This document shows positions 1 to 15,829 of a DNA stretch of 64,000 nucleotides, one piece after another. Under the pieces are notes generated by a model, which saw nothing but the letters and a program-made list of their open reading frames with translations, made no database searches and was not told the DNA's origin. Position numbers and translations under genes: made by a program. The first letter of the stretch is position 1. Each line of letters opens with the position of its first letter. The stretch comes from Oncomelania hupensis (Eukaryota; Mollusca; Gastropoda; Littorinimorpha; Pomatiopsidae). The DNA is taken from contig CM072513.1 in assembly GCA_036898135.1 (NCBI GenBank), forward strand, positions 81,630,820-81,694,819. Direction: 5' to 3'.

Positions 1-515
1 GGCCGTCTACGACGCCGTTGAGGTGACCAGGGCCGTTTCCAACGAGGACGAGTTGACCAGGGTCTTCCACGAAGCAGACGAGTTGACCAGGGTCGTTTCT
101 GACGAGGACGAGTTGACCAGGGTCTTCCACGATGCAGACGAGTTGACCAGGGTCTTCCACGAAGCAGACGAGTTGACCAGGGTCGTTTCTGCTGAGGACG
201 AGTTGACCAGGGTCTTCCACGATGCAGACGAGTTGACCAGGGTCTTCCACGAAGCAGACGAGTTGACCAGGGTCGTTTCTGACGAGGACGAGTTGACCAG
301 GGTCTTCCACAATGCAGACGAGTTGACCAGGGTCTTCTACGAAGCAGACGAGTTGACCAGGGTCGTTTCTGACGAGGACGAGTTGACCAGGGTCTTCCAC
401 GAAGCAGACGAGTTGACCAGGGTCTTCCACGAAGCAGACGAGTTGACCAGGGTCGTTTCTGATGAGGACGAGTTGACCAGGGCCGGTTCTGCAGTCGAGG
501 AGTCGACCAGGGACT
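1..515. repeat. 30-bp minisatellite, higher-order 90-bp pattern
   Basis: About 17 copies of a 30-bp unit carrying the core gacgagttgaccagggt. The variable half alternates (ttccacgaagca, ttccacgatgca, tttctgacgagg), giving a 90-bp higher-order unit. Because 30 is a multiple of 3, both strands stay open: the plus strand reads as a 10-residue DELTRV-type repeat and the minus strand as WKTLVNSSAS-type. The array runs off the left edge. It could be the end of a repetitive coding exon, but no splice site or unique coding flank supports that. Confidence 0.9.
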
Positions 516-1620
516 CACTTGTCAATGAGTTTTACTGTTGCTGCCTCTCACGTACCCAACGCTGAACACGGCTTTTAATGGATGATTTTTATTACCCAAA
601 CAGTGCCGTAAAACTGAAACATTCAAAATATCACACACACAGAACATTTATTATTAAAACTGATAAAAGATTAAGTAAGAGTAGAACATGACGTTAATTT
701 TCACAATAATTAATCCAAACATTAACACGAAGCACAACTTCACACACACAGTTGCCACAGCAAAATGAACAACAAATTACAATCCATATGACAATGATAA
801 TTCACAACAATAAACATGACCAGGTGTACACCACTGGCATCAAGCATCCATCCACAAACATAAAAAATTGAGCTTAGCTCACTCAGTAAAATAATTTATT
901 TTAAGACAAAATATTTACTCGTCATTATTATTACCTCATTGGCCTACGTACGTGTTGAATAAGCAGCAAAGGGGATGACGACCAACTTCACACCGACGCA
1001 TCGTTTCCTAGCCAAGTGAACACAATATTGTAGATATCACAAACTGTCAATCGCAACTTTCTTCAATAAAGGCAGACAACTCATACCTTCACTTTTCATT
1101 TATATTACATTTATCTCTCTTTCTCATCCTTTCTCCTATATTTATTTTTATCAACGTTATAAAAAGGTTTTCGTTCAGCATAAAAGATTAATACGTTAAA
1201 ACTGTTTCAATAAATTAATAAAAAGGATTCATAACTTCTCATACAAAAAGAATAATCACACCTTACTTCTGCGAGCACGAGGAAGAGACAATTCAACTCG
1301 ACCAAGCAGCAGGACATCACCAACGAGTGTTCACATCGACCAAAAATACTCTCAAAACTCGTCGATTTTAACATAGCTACTAAAAAATTCCTACGCGGCA
1401 ATCTAAAAGAAAAATTAATACATATGTGCAAAATGATATAAGCAATATATTTAATCTAAACAAATACACAACCCACATAAAAAATGTAATGATAATAAAT
1501 TACTAACAATGAAAACAAAAATAGAAAATAGACGAACTACTTTCTGAACAGTGACACCATTATTTCGAAGTGAGTACAGGCGCCCGACTAGATACAGGCG
1601 AACGCTGAAAATTTGCGGCA
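516..1620. other. AT-rich stretch without a recognisable gene
   Basis: Low-complexity AT-rich DNA directly right of the minisatellite. I see no coding exon, RNA gene or transposon end in it. Short open frames here have no recognisable composition or motif. Confidence 0.5.
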
Positions 1621-1631
1621 GCAACATAAAG

Positions 1632-1635
<4 letters not shown>

Positions 1636-1716
<81 letters not shown>
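1636..1716. repeat. (AGT)n microsatellite, about 27 copies
   Basis: Uninterrupted AGT trinucleotide tract preceded by ataaaggag. The same AAGGAG plus (TAG)n junction recurs, inverted, at 2075-2100, suggesting the tract belongs to an inverted-repeat element. Confidence 0.95.
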
Positions 1717-1717
<1 letters not shown>

Positions 1718-1719
1718 AG

Positions 1720-2080
1720 CACTGCTTTGTATACGCTTGAAGCTCTATAGTCACGAGAAAAGCGCAATTTCACTGCAGTGAACTCATGAAAATAGAAAAA
1801 TGTAAGTTTCGTCTCCTGTAGGGAACGAATTAGGTCAAACTGTATTAGTTTCTAGGTCAACTGTCTTTTACGAACCGTTTGATAATATTTTTGAACCGTT
1901 TGTTTTTACGCCGGACAGTGTCCTCACTTGGTTTCATGCAATTTAAGAATCCAACAAGGCAATTGGGTTTTTGACGGAAAGAGCGGATTATTGTAGAGCA
2001 ACATTCTGTATATATTTACAGTGAAATTGCGCTTTTTCCGTCACTATAGCGCTTGAAGCGTGTAGGAAGTAGCTACTACT
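1720..2080. repeat. Inverted repeat with microsatellite outer ends
   Basis: The arm at about 1722-1775 is the reverse complement of about 2018-2075. Both share the block CAGTGAAATTGCGCTTTT followed by a CACTATAG-like stretch and GCTTGAAGCGT. The arms are about 55 bp with some mismatches, face inward around a 240-bp spacer, and each outer end leads into an AGT/ACT tract. This looks like a small foldback or MITE-like element. No target duplication was found. Confidence 0.6.
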
Positions 2081-2206
2081 ACTACTACTACTACTCCTTT
2101 AAGGTCTCTAGCAGAGTGTGCCAGTTGCTGCCATGACTGGTTAAACCTCTCCTGGCCTAGGCTCTGTCAGACTCCTTAAAGGAGTCTGAATAGATGAGCA
2201 TCGGGT

Positions 2207-2930
<724 letters not shown>

Positions 2931-2979
2931 AATCCGTCGATACATATAGTTTTTCCTGTACAATGAGAATTGACCAAAC

Positions 2980-3482
2980 CCATGTTGATGTTATAATGTC
3001 ACGAGGACCTGCTTATGTTTTATCCAAGATGTTATAATGTCAAGAGGAGCTGCTTATGTTTTATCCAAGATGTTATAATGTCAAGAGGAGCTGCTTATGT
3101 TTTATCCAAGATGTTATAATGTCACAAGGAGCTGCTTATGTTTTATCCAAGATGTTATAATGTCAAGAGGAGCTGCTTATGTTTTATCCAAGATGTTATA
3201 ATGTCAAGAGGAGCTGCTTATGTTTTATCCAAGATGTTATAATGTCACAAGGAGCTGCTTATGTTTTATCCAAGATGTTATAATGTCAAGAGGAGCTGCT
3301 TATGTTTTATCCTAGATGTTATAATGTCAAAAAGAGCTGCTTATGTTTTATCCAAGATGTTATAATGTCAAGAGGAGCTGCTTATGTTTTATCCAAGATG
3401 TTATAATGTCAAGAGGAGCTGCTTATGTTTTATCCAAGATGTTATAATGTCAAGAAGAGCTGCTTATGTTTTATCCAAGATG
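2980..3482. repeat. 41-bp minisatellite, about 12 copies
   Basis: Tandem 41-bp unit containing gatgttataatgtcaagagg and gctgcttatgttttatcc. Copies differ by only a few bases (for example cacaagg versus caagagg). The array ends in a sequence that also ends a different array near 9262. Confidence 0.95.
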
Positions 3483-3486
3483 CTAT

Positions 3487-3600
3487 CGATAAATCCCAGT
3501 GCCATGTCTTTAGGTCAGACCTTTATCACTTGTGTTGTCTCCCTTATTCCACTTGCCAGCAGTCACTTTCTAAACATAACCATGCTCAAACCTAGCAAGT
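3487..3600 (+). repeat. Dispersed repeat end, shared with 9262-9350
   Basis: This stretch, with cccagtgccatgtctttagg and cacttgtgttgtctc, is similar to 9262-9350 in the same orientation. In both places it follows immediately after a tandem array, but the arrays have different units (41 bp here, 60 bp there). This suggests a mobile element family with a conserved end and an exchangeable tandem-repeat core, as known for some molluscan Helitron-like elements. Confidence 0.5.
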
Positions 3601-4312
3601 AGTAATAAAATCGTGCTTTTCGTTCTAGGCCCGACGTGGTGTACATGTTACCGGCAATCTGTGCATTCAGTCAGTGCGTGTATTGTCTAAAACATTTTTT
3701 AAAAGCAGTCAATTCGTGTTTTATCTGTGAACACTAGCCAATACATATAATGATTAAAATGTCCAGTCAATACGTGTATTGTCTTAATTTTGACCCACTT
3801 CAAAACACTCATTGACTGACTGTTCGTTTTAGTCAATGCGTGTTTCGCTCAGTCAAGTCTTTTGACAATGTTTCAGAACACTTACGAGCGTATAGCATTA
3901 TTTATATTACGCAGAAATGTGATGAGCTCAGATCATAAACCTTGAGATGTTTTAATCAGCACGTAACTGATTGGGTCCAGTGTCTTGTTTGAAAATAAAT
4001 CACTACGACTACAGCAAAAATCTCGTGATGGCGATTGCGATTTCAAACCGCGACAAAACCACGGTCGATCATTCATTCCAGACTTGCTTTGCCGGCTCCT
4101 CACCACAAATGATGGATATGAACGAAAAATAACAAAAGTTTGTAAACAAGCTGGCTGAAATTCTAGCGACGAAAGATTCCAGTTAACTGTTGACCAAGGC
4201 GAAATATTACGACTGTTACACATATGTATCAATAGTCCATTACACATATATTACGACTGTTACACATATATATACGACTGTTACACATATATATCAATAA
4301 TCCCTCGACCCC
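3601..4312. other. No gene seen; short inverted match to 8126-8290
   Basis: AT-rich sequence. The block around 3645-3690, including gttaccggcaatctgtg, is the reverse complement of the 66-bp tandem unit at 8126-8290. Near 4200-4300 a short direct repeat of ttacgactgttacacat precedes the LINE. Confidence 0.4.
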
Positions 4313-4667
4313 TTGCAGTTCGCCTATAGGCAGAACAGGGGTGTTGAGGATGCTGTGATAACTCTGTTACACCGTGCACACTCCCACCTAGAAGACGGCG
4401 GCGCGTACGTCCGCATTCTCTATGCTGATTTTTCATCGGCTTTTAACACCATCCAGCCCCATATTCTTGCTCAAAAACTTCAAACCATGAACATCAACCC
4501 TTTTCTTACCCTTTGGGTCACAGACTTCCTCACTAACCGAACACAGACAGTGTGCATTAAAGCCCCCCCTCCGCCACTTTCATTACCATCATCGTCTTCG
4601 TCATCACCGACGTCATCACTATTATCATCTGCAGCAATTGCAGCTACATCATCATCCTCATCATCGT

Positions 4668-4698
<31 letters not shown>

Positions 4699-5512
4699 AT
4701 CCCACTGTATCTCCTCTGTCAAGGTCATCAACTCAGGTGCGCCACAGGGTACTGTGATAGCCCCCTTTGTCTTTACCCTTTACACAAACAACTGCCAAAT
4801 TTCCAGAGATGACACACATATTATCAAATTTTCTGATGATGCTGCTGTTGTCGACCTTTCAGACTCTGTGACATGTTACGAGCAAAGTGTCAACTCTTTT
4901 GTCAACTGGTGTGATAGGAACCATCTTGAACTGAATGTCAAAAAAACTAAAGAAATGGTTGTGGACTTTAGGCGGAATGGGACAGATTTGCCGGCACTCT
5001 TGTTAAAGGGAGAAGAGGTAGAAAGAGTAGACACCTATAGATATCTTGGCATTCTCATTGACAATAAGTTAAAGTTCACAGCTAACGCTGAGGCAGTGTT
5101 CAAGAAGTGCAGACAGAGGATGTATATGTTGTACAAACTGCGTTCACTGATGGTGTCGCAAAGAATTTTGCAGCAGTGCTATACTGCTTTCATTGAGTCT
5201 GTGTTAACATTCTCATTCATCTGTTTCTATCAGTCTCTTAATCTCAAAAACCAAAATTCTCTTAACAGTATCTCCAGAACATGTAGCAAGATTGTAGGCA
5301 GAAATCTCCCCCGTCTCTGCGATTTGTTCCAAACAAGGGCCCTGAGCAAGGCCATGTGCATCATTAAAGACCCCACCCACCCCCTGTGCCCCCTCTTCCA
5401 GTGTCTTCCGTCCGGGGTTCGACTCAGGACAATGCAATGCCGAACAGTTCGCTTTAGTTCCACTTTCATCCCTACTGCAATTACCCTTTTCAATTCAACC
5501 AACAAACGCTGA
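4313..5512 (+). pseudogene. CR1/L2-like LINE reverse transcriptase, 5'-truncated
   Basis: The frame starts inside the reverse transcriptase. QFAYRQNRGVEDA and LYADFSSAFNTI (RT motif A region) come first, then GAPQGT (motif B), FSDDAAVV (motif C with the catalytic Asp pair), LNVKKTKEM and YRYLGI, followed by the usual LINE C-terminal thumb region. The N-terminal endonuclease and the start of RT are missing, so this copy cannot be autonomous. Between TVCIKA and ISSVKV there is an in-frame insert of about 46 residues rich in Ser, Ala and Pro, encoded by a TCA/TCG-rich microsatellite (about 4560-4705). LINE RTs do not normally carry such an insert. The frame is otherwise open to TGA at 5512, so decay is modest. 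Confidence 0.85.
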
Positions 5513-6110
5513 TGGCTCTGCTCAGGACACCTCACCACCCTCATATTAATAACCCCATTACTTATTTTTATCTGATTAATTGCTTTTATAATCAAACTTG
5601 TATGTTTTATTTTATTCTATTACCCACATGTCCATTGATAATTATTGTGTTTGTAAGTGTGAGTGTATTACCTTATTTGTCAAGGACTGTTTGGTATTTT
5701 TTATCTCGTTGTTATAGTTGCTTATGATGTGTTCTGTGTGGATGAGTGCACGGCTGCAGTGATGAGTGGGCAAATGTAGTGCGTGAGTGTGTTGAAACTG
5801 CGCGAGGCTTTTATGACTGAAATAATAGTGCCTATTCTTTAGTCCTATTTCTTACCTGTAATATTTTTACCTGCAAGAGGCGTTCGCTCAATTAATGCAT
5901 AGTACGGTACGGCATAGTACAGTACAATGTACGGATGATGTGCGTATGGATTCAATGCTTTCTGAACCTCTTATATTAGTCTGTGTCTTATTATTGTTCA
6001 TTATAACTGTCTTGATGTGTGGAGCCATTATACAACATAATGTGATGAGACTTGTACAATATTTCCATTCCTGTGGTAATAAAGATGTGTTGAATTGAAT
6101 TGAATTGAAT
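4313..6110 (+). mobile_element. CR1/L2-like non-LTR retrotransposon, 5'-truncated
   Basis: The RT fragment is followed by about 570 bp of 3' UTR and a terminal (GAATT)n tail at 6087-6110, just after aataaagatgtg. A short tandem tail in place of poly(A) is typical of CR1/L2-like elements. The 5' truncation is the common outcome of incomplete reverse transcription. Confidence 0.8.
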
Positions 6111-6189
6111 AGTCCATTCAGACCCGTGTAACTCCAATTAGTTTATCCACGCAGCCTGTTCACTCAGCACAAGGCAGGAGCTGTCGTAT

Positions 6190-6875
6190 CCTATCCTATC
6201 CTATCCTATCCTATCCTATCCTATCCTATCCTATCCTATCCTATCCCGTAACTCGAAGGTCGTTGGGGTACCATATGTGATCGTTTAACCAGCGTACTCC
6301 ATCTTTCTTTGTCCTCAGCAACCCTCATGGCTTCGCTCAGTGTCAAGCCAGTCAATTCTCGATTGTTGTCCTCCCACTTCTTTTTCTGTCTCCATCTTCT
6401 TCTGCCTCCTTGCACCGTGCCCTACCATCGGAGTTTCCGTTTCTTCACCACTGGCTCCTAAATATTTGAAGCTTTGCACCGTGTTGATGGATTGGCATTG
6501 GGCTTTGATGTCTGTGTTGATGCCATTGGTGTTGTTGGTCATCATTTTGGTCTTCTCTGCACTAATTTCCATTCCATAGGCTCTGGAGGTGGTGTCAAAC
6601 CTCAGTACTAGCTGTTCAAGTTTTTGTTCCTCTCCAGCCAATCCATCAATGTCATCCCCAAAACGGAGGTTGGAGATTGCCTTACCCCTATGCTGGCTGC
6701 GCCTTTGTGATCTGCAAGGGCATCTGACATGATGCACTGTAGGAAGATGTTGAGTGTTGGAGAAAGTAGGCATCTCCAGCTATTCCATCAATGCCATCCG
6801 CAAAACGGAGGTTGGAGATTGCTCTAACCCTTATGCTGACTGTGCCTTCGTGATCTGCTTGGGCATCTGACATGA
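6190..6875 (-). mobile_element. RTE-type LINE, 3' fragments
   Basis: Begins with the (TATCC)n tail at 6190-6245, then reads on the minus strand as the C-terminal part of the same RTE family as the copy at 45240-49395 (RFGDDIDGLAGEEQ, EISAEKTKMM, FKYLG). A second short piece (6775-6875) repeats the region around the RFADGID motif, so two fragments lie end to end. Internal deletions and frameshifts make it non-functional. Confidence 0.85.
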
Positions 6876-7505
6876 TGACATGAGGAGTTGTCGTATACAG
6901 TTTTTCAGCTTTATTTAGCAAACACCAATAAGTGCCTACCAAACATTACTATAAAAATAACTTTTTCAAGCAGACAGGGCATTACTTATATAGCCTCTCT
7001 GCAATCCAGTAAAGCTTAGAACATTCCAGAATGACGCAATAACACCCAATCAAAAAAAAACACATCACCGGAACTTTCATAACACAGAACATTCCTCAGT
7101 TTAGAAGAATTACCTATTACCAGATAGGTCTGGAACTTTCGATCGATAATGAACAAGTAATTCCAGAAAATTCTCAACGATACTACAACAATATCGACCG
7201 ATGAAAATTATCAACATTATACACATCTTTTTCTAGCAACAGCGCAGAATCAAATCAAAGGTAAATACGCTCTATCATGGCATGACTCAATCGTAACAAC
7301 GAAAACGATCTGTCTCTTTCTCTCTCTCTGTCAATAATGGTATGGCCTCCCCGATTGGATTCAAGAATTGGACGTAACCGACAGTGAAACAAAAAGACAG
7401 AGACAGAAAGAGACAGAGAGAGCGAGACAGAAACAAAGAGGGACAAAGAGAGAAAGTTTTACATTTAAATGTGTACACTTTAAACTTATTTTAATATTTA
7501 CTTTG

Positions 7506-7559
<54 letters not shown>

Positions 7560-7695
7560 AAAATGAAGTGTGTACGTTTTAAGCTTATTTTTTAATATTC
7601 ACTAACTACTACTTAACATGGTTTAGTTGTGTGGATGTGTCATTGTGAGTGTGCGTATTGAAATAAAAGAACAACAAATGATCGTGGTCATTCAT
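6876..7695. other. No gene; (GA)n microsatellite within a short duplication
   Basis: Contains a pure GA tract at about 7509-7554. It is flanked by two related copies of a 45-bp sequence (agttttacatttaaatg at 7455 and agttttaaaatgaagtg at 7554), so the microsatellite sits inside a local duplication. Nothing else is recognisable. Confidence 0.5.
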
Positions 7696-8117
7696 TTATT
7701 CATGTTTACAACCAGTTGCTATGATTTGTTCAGCTTGGGGTTTAAACCTGTTGAGTATTATTTTTAGGAGGACTTTGCTGGGATGGCTGATGAGGCTGAT
7801 GGTGCGGTAATTTTCACACTCCTGAAGTTTACCTTTTTTGGGAAGAGTGATGACAAGCGACTGGGTCCTTGGTGTAGGCCACTCCCCACTCTGCCAGATC
7901 TTTTTACAGATAATGGTGAGGGCGTCAATCATCGCTTCTCCTCCTGCTTGAAGCAGTTCCGCGGGTATGTTGTCAACTCCCGCTGACTTCCCTTTCATCA
8001 GCGATTGCACTGCTGCCTTAAATTCTTCTCGGAGAATTGAAAGGATTTTTTCTTCTCTGTTCTCTGGACATGCTAAAACTGATGGGTCTCAATTTGGTGT
8101 ATGGTTGTAAAGGTCAG
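7696..8117 (-). mobile_element. RTE-type LINE fragment, RT N-terminal part
   Basis: The minus strand encodes the first RT blocks of the RTE family: KGKSAGVDNIPAELLQAGG, then SLVITLPKKG and NYRTISLISHPSKVLLKI. It is open for about 104 codons and ends abruptly at both sides. This is an internal piece without endonuclease or tail. Confidence 0.85.
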
Positions 8118-8125
8118 AGCAGAGA

Positions 8126-8290
8126 CTGAATACACAGATTGCCGGTAACATATATAGGAAGATAGACCAATACACATATTGACTGAATACACAGATTGCC
8201 GGTAATATATATAGGAAGATAGACCAATACACATATTGACTGAATACACAGATTGCCGGTAACATATAGGAAGATAGACCAACACTGCAA
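8126..8290. repeat. 66-bp tandem repeat, about 2.5 copies
   Basis: Unit contains gactgaatacacagattgcc and ataggaagatagaccaatac. The core is found once, inverted, at 3645-3690, so the array probably amplified from a dispersed element. Confidence 0.85.
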
Positions 8291-8431
8291 TCCTAGATTG
8301 TACAACTATGTTTGGCAACACATTTTCTTTCCAAAAGTTCCGTTCCTTCCCATTTTCGTTGCCGAACACTTTTTTTTTTCACCTGAAGGTGTTTTTTCCC
8401 TGAGGACTTCAATGAGGTGTCTTCTTATGCT

Positions 8432-8490
8432 TTGGAAAGTCAGTCCCTGGATTTGCAACTTTGCTGCAAATCCAGGGACTGACTTTCCAA
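8432..8490. repeat. Perfect 26-bp hairpin with 7-bp loop
   Basis: Arms 8432-8457 and 8465-8490 are perfect reverse complements (core ggaaagtcagtccctgg), with loop actttgc. The flanks do not pair. It may be the palindromic end of a mobile element or a small structured RNA. No microRNA family is recognised. Confidence 0.85.
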
Positions 8491-8719
8491 TATATATTAT
8501 TTGCATGCGACCGGCGCCGCGTGCTACGACAGTATTCCCTTTTTAAAATGGTTTTTAGAGTTTGGCCTTGTCGATTTTTACCTCCTTTGTCCGCACATGG
8601 GAGAGATCAGACCTGGTCTGGTTCTTTTGCCGTTCGGCCCTTGAATCTACTATCCTGAACATTTATAATTATAGGACGTAAAGCTTCGCTTATGGGATTT
8701 GCAGCAAGCCCAGCCCATA

Positions 8720-9172
8720 CACAGACCTGCTGAGAGCACGGCCAATGGGCCATCTGTATCGAGGACACTAATCTACACAGACCTGCTGAGAGCACGGCCA
8801 ATGGGCCATCTGTATCGAGGACACTAATCTACACAAACCAGCTGAGAGCACGGCCAATTGGCCATCTGTATCTAGGACACTAAACTATACAGACCAGCTG
8901 AGGCAACGGCCAATTGGCCATCTGTATCTAGGACACTAATCTACACAAACCAGCTGAGAGCACGGCCAATTGGCCATCTGTATCTAGGACACTAATCTAC
9001 ATAGACCAGCTGAGAGCACGGCCAATTGGCCATCTGTATCTAGGACACTAATCTACATAGACCAGCTGAGAGCACGGCCAATTGGCCATCTGTATCTAGG
9101 ACACTAAACTACACAGACCAGCTGAGAGCACGGCCAATTGGCCATCTGTACCTAGGACACTAATCTACAATT
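8720..9172. repeat. 60-bp minisatellite, about 7-8 copies
   Basis: Units contain gctgagagcacggccaattg and gccatctgtatctaggac, with the self-complementary core ggccaattggcc in most copies. The first two copies carry ggccaatgggcc and differ slightly from the rest. Confidence 0.95.
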
Positions 9173-9261
9173 ACAAACTTTGGCAGCAGAGAAAAGGAGA
9201 GAGATCTTTTCTATCATTCGCTCATTCCACGGAGGATAGCATCTAAATCCAAGTAGCTATT

Positions 9262-9350
9262 AATAAACCCCAGTCACATCTCTGTGGGCCAGACACCTTT
9301 GTCACTTGCGTTCTACACAAAAATTGTTGTCTCTCTGCTCTTGTCAAGTT
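9262..9350 (+). repeat. Dispersed repeat end, partner of 3487-3600
   Basis: Related to 3487-3600 (ccccagtcacatctctgtgg, tttgtcacttgcgtt). It likewise sits shortly after a minisatellite. Confidence 0.5.
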
Positions 9351-9539
9351 TACCATAATCAGGGACTTTAAAAGATCCTGATGCTCATGTCCCAGACGAG
9401 TGAGTCTCAGCTAAATAAATATATCCAGCAAGCACCCTGGTCATCCAGAGCTGTCCGCAGTTGTCTGAAGCATGACACGACGTGCGTAAGGCAACAAGTA
9501 GCGTATTGGTCAGTGCCTTGAGCAGCTCTTGAGGTAGAG

Positions 9540-10172
9540 AATTGCTCTATAACAACGATACAATAATAATCAATGACAGTGGAGATGTGATGCTCTATAA
9601 CAACGATACTATAAAAATCAATGACAATGGAGATGTGATGCTCTATAACAACGATACTATAAAAATCAATGACAATGGAGATGTGATGCTCTATAACAAC
9701 GATACAATGATAATCAATGACAATGGAGATGTGATGCTCTATAACAACGATACTATAATAATCAATGACAATGGAGATGTGATGCTCTATAACAACGATA
9801 CAATGATAATCAATGACAATGGAGATGTGATGCTCTATAACAACGATACAATAATAATCAATGACAATGGAGATGTGATGCTCTATAACAACGATACAAT
9901 AATAATCAATGACAATGGAGATGTGATGCTCTATAACAACGATACAATAATAATCAATGACAATGGAGATGTGATGCTCTATAACAACGATACAAAATAA
10001 TCAATGACAATGGAGATGTGATGCTATATAACAATGATACAATAATAATCAATGACAATGGAGATGTGATGCTATATAACAACGATACAATAATAATCAA
10101 TGGCAATGGAGATGTGATGCTATATAACAACGATACAATAATAATCAATGGCAATGGAGATGTGATGCTATA
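9540..10172. repeat. 48-bp minisatellite grown on a SINE-like 3' end
   Basis: About 13 copies of a 48-bp unit (gatgctctataacaacgata, tcaatgacaatggagatgt). It reads as a 16-residue LYNNDTIIIND-type repeat, most likely by chance because 48 is a multiple of 3. Just before it, at 9500-9545, gccttgagcagctcttgag plus gctctataac matches the end of the SINE-like insertion at 18140-18185. The array therefore seems to have started from that element's tail. Confidence 0.85.
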
Positions 10173-10198
10173 AATGTGTGAGCCTTGTGTGTCGGCAG

Positions 10199-14528
<4,330 letters not shown>

Positions 14529-14866
14529 CTCTTTACCGTGAGGCATGACCCGTTGTGGCATCGCCAAATGTAAATCATCGCCAATGGTTCTGCGCATGGA
14601 AGTCATTTCTGTTAAGTTCTGCGCATGACTAGAAAAAGAAGGGACGACCAATGCCCAGTTATCGTAAAATATTCCCAGTAGATTTAACAAGAATGCATGC
14701 ACTTATACCTAGTGCAAAGTAGGCCTTTAAGACGTTCCTCAAGCATTTGGAAAAGCATGAAAAAAAAAAACAACTAGGCAATACTTTCCGATGTTTGGTT
14801 CACAGAGCCAGTACCTACCAGTTTTTTACATTTGGTATGGTAGATTACCCAATACGATGATTAATT

Positions 14867-14926
<60 letters not shown>

Positions 14927-15565
14927 GTTTCCGACACATGACCTCCGGAAGTACACGCATGCGCGGAACCATCGGCCATGATTTACATTTGGCGATGTCA
15001 CACAGTGACTGCCAGTTAAACACCAGTTAACTATGAGTCGCCGAGTTAACGAAAGCGGACCTCGTGTCGCTGAAGTCTTAACTTCCGAGACTGTGTCACC
15101 GAGGCCTAGATGTGTGTACTGCGTAGAAAAGATCTGGAACTGTAGACAATCTTTTACATTGGTTTACGCAATTTATATAGACATATAATCCTTTTGGTGC
15201 AGACCTTTTAACTTCTACTATAGTGTTTGTACAGATTTTCTGTTGATATTACAGTGCTTTGTATAGTGTTAGGTGTTTCATACAAATATTGCCCTGTTGC
15301 CATTTTACATTTATTTACAATTTATTTTTTAATTATTATTTATATTCAGTATTTACACACAGTGCATTCATTCTAAACTAATGTATTCAATAACATATGT
15401 GTAAACAACGAATGATATATTGTTTATTTAAACGCCTTTTATTTTACAATTACAGATTTATGCAAATGACTACTGACCTGAATTATTCAATATGTTTAAT
15501 TCAATTTAATTATATCTAAAACTTTTATTCTGCAATTTACAAAATGTGTGTGCTTATAAATATTA
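14529..15565. other. 3' flank of membrane protein gene; no further gene
   Basis: Contains a pure (CT)n tract at 14872-14922. The word acatttggcgatg occurs at 14985, and its reverse complement lies near 14564, with similar flanking words (gcgcatg). The region may thus be a decayed inverted repeat. Otherwise AT-rich and unannotated. Confidence 0.4.
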
Positions 15566-15574
15566 TTAATTGTA

Positions 15575-15808
15575 CTGGACGCAGTCAATATAAAAATAAA
15601 AAAAAATAAAAATTCGATGTTCCTTCCGTCTTCCAATTGCAATCTCCCTACCTTTACATTTCCTGCTTGAGTGATTGATGTGTATTTGTTGTGTGTGTGA
15701 GGGTGGATGAGACAGATGAGCGTGTATGTTGGTACAGATCGCCGCGCTTTGAGCCTGATTGATTTGGGGAAAGGCGCGTATGTAGCATCCATTATTATTA
15801 ATATTATG
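15575..15808 (+). mobile_element. tRNA-type SINE, 3' half
   Basis: Matches the body and 3' end of the SINE family seen complete at 54258-54625 and inverted at 32490-32823: gcagtcaatataaaaat, cttccgtcttccaattgc, then cagatcgccgcgctttgagc. It ends in an ATT-rich tail. The tRNA-derived head is missing. Confidence 0.65.
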
Positions 15809-15829
15809 ACTTGTGACTCATTTGTAATG

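Noticed and set aside
9542..10000. ORF with 16-residue LYNNDT-type repeats
   Set aside because: Product of a 48-bp minisatellite. No unique coding flank.
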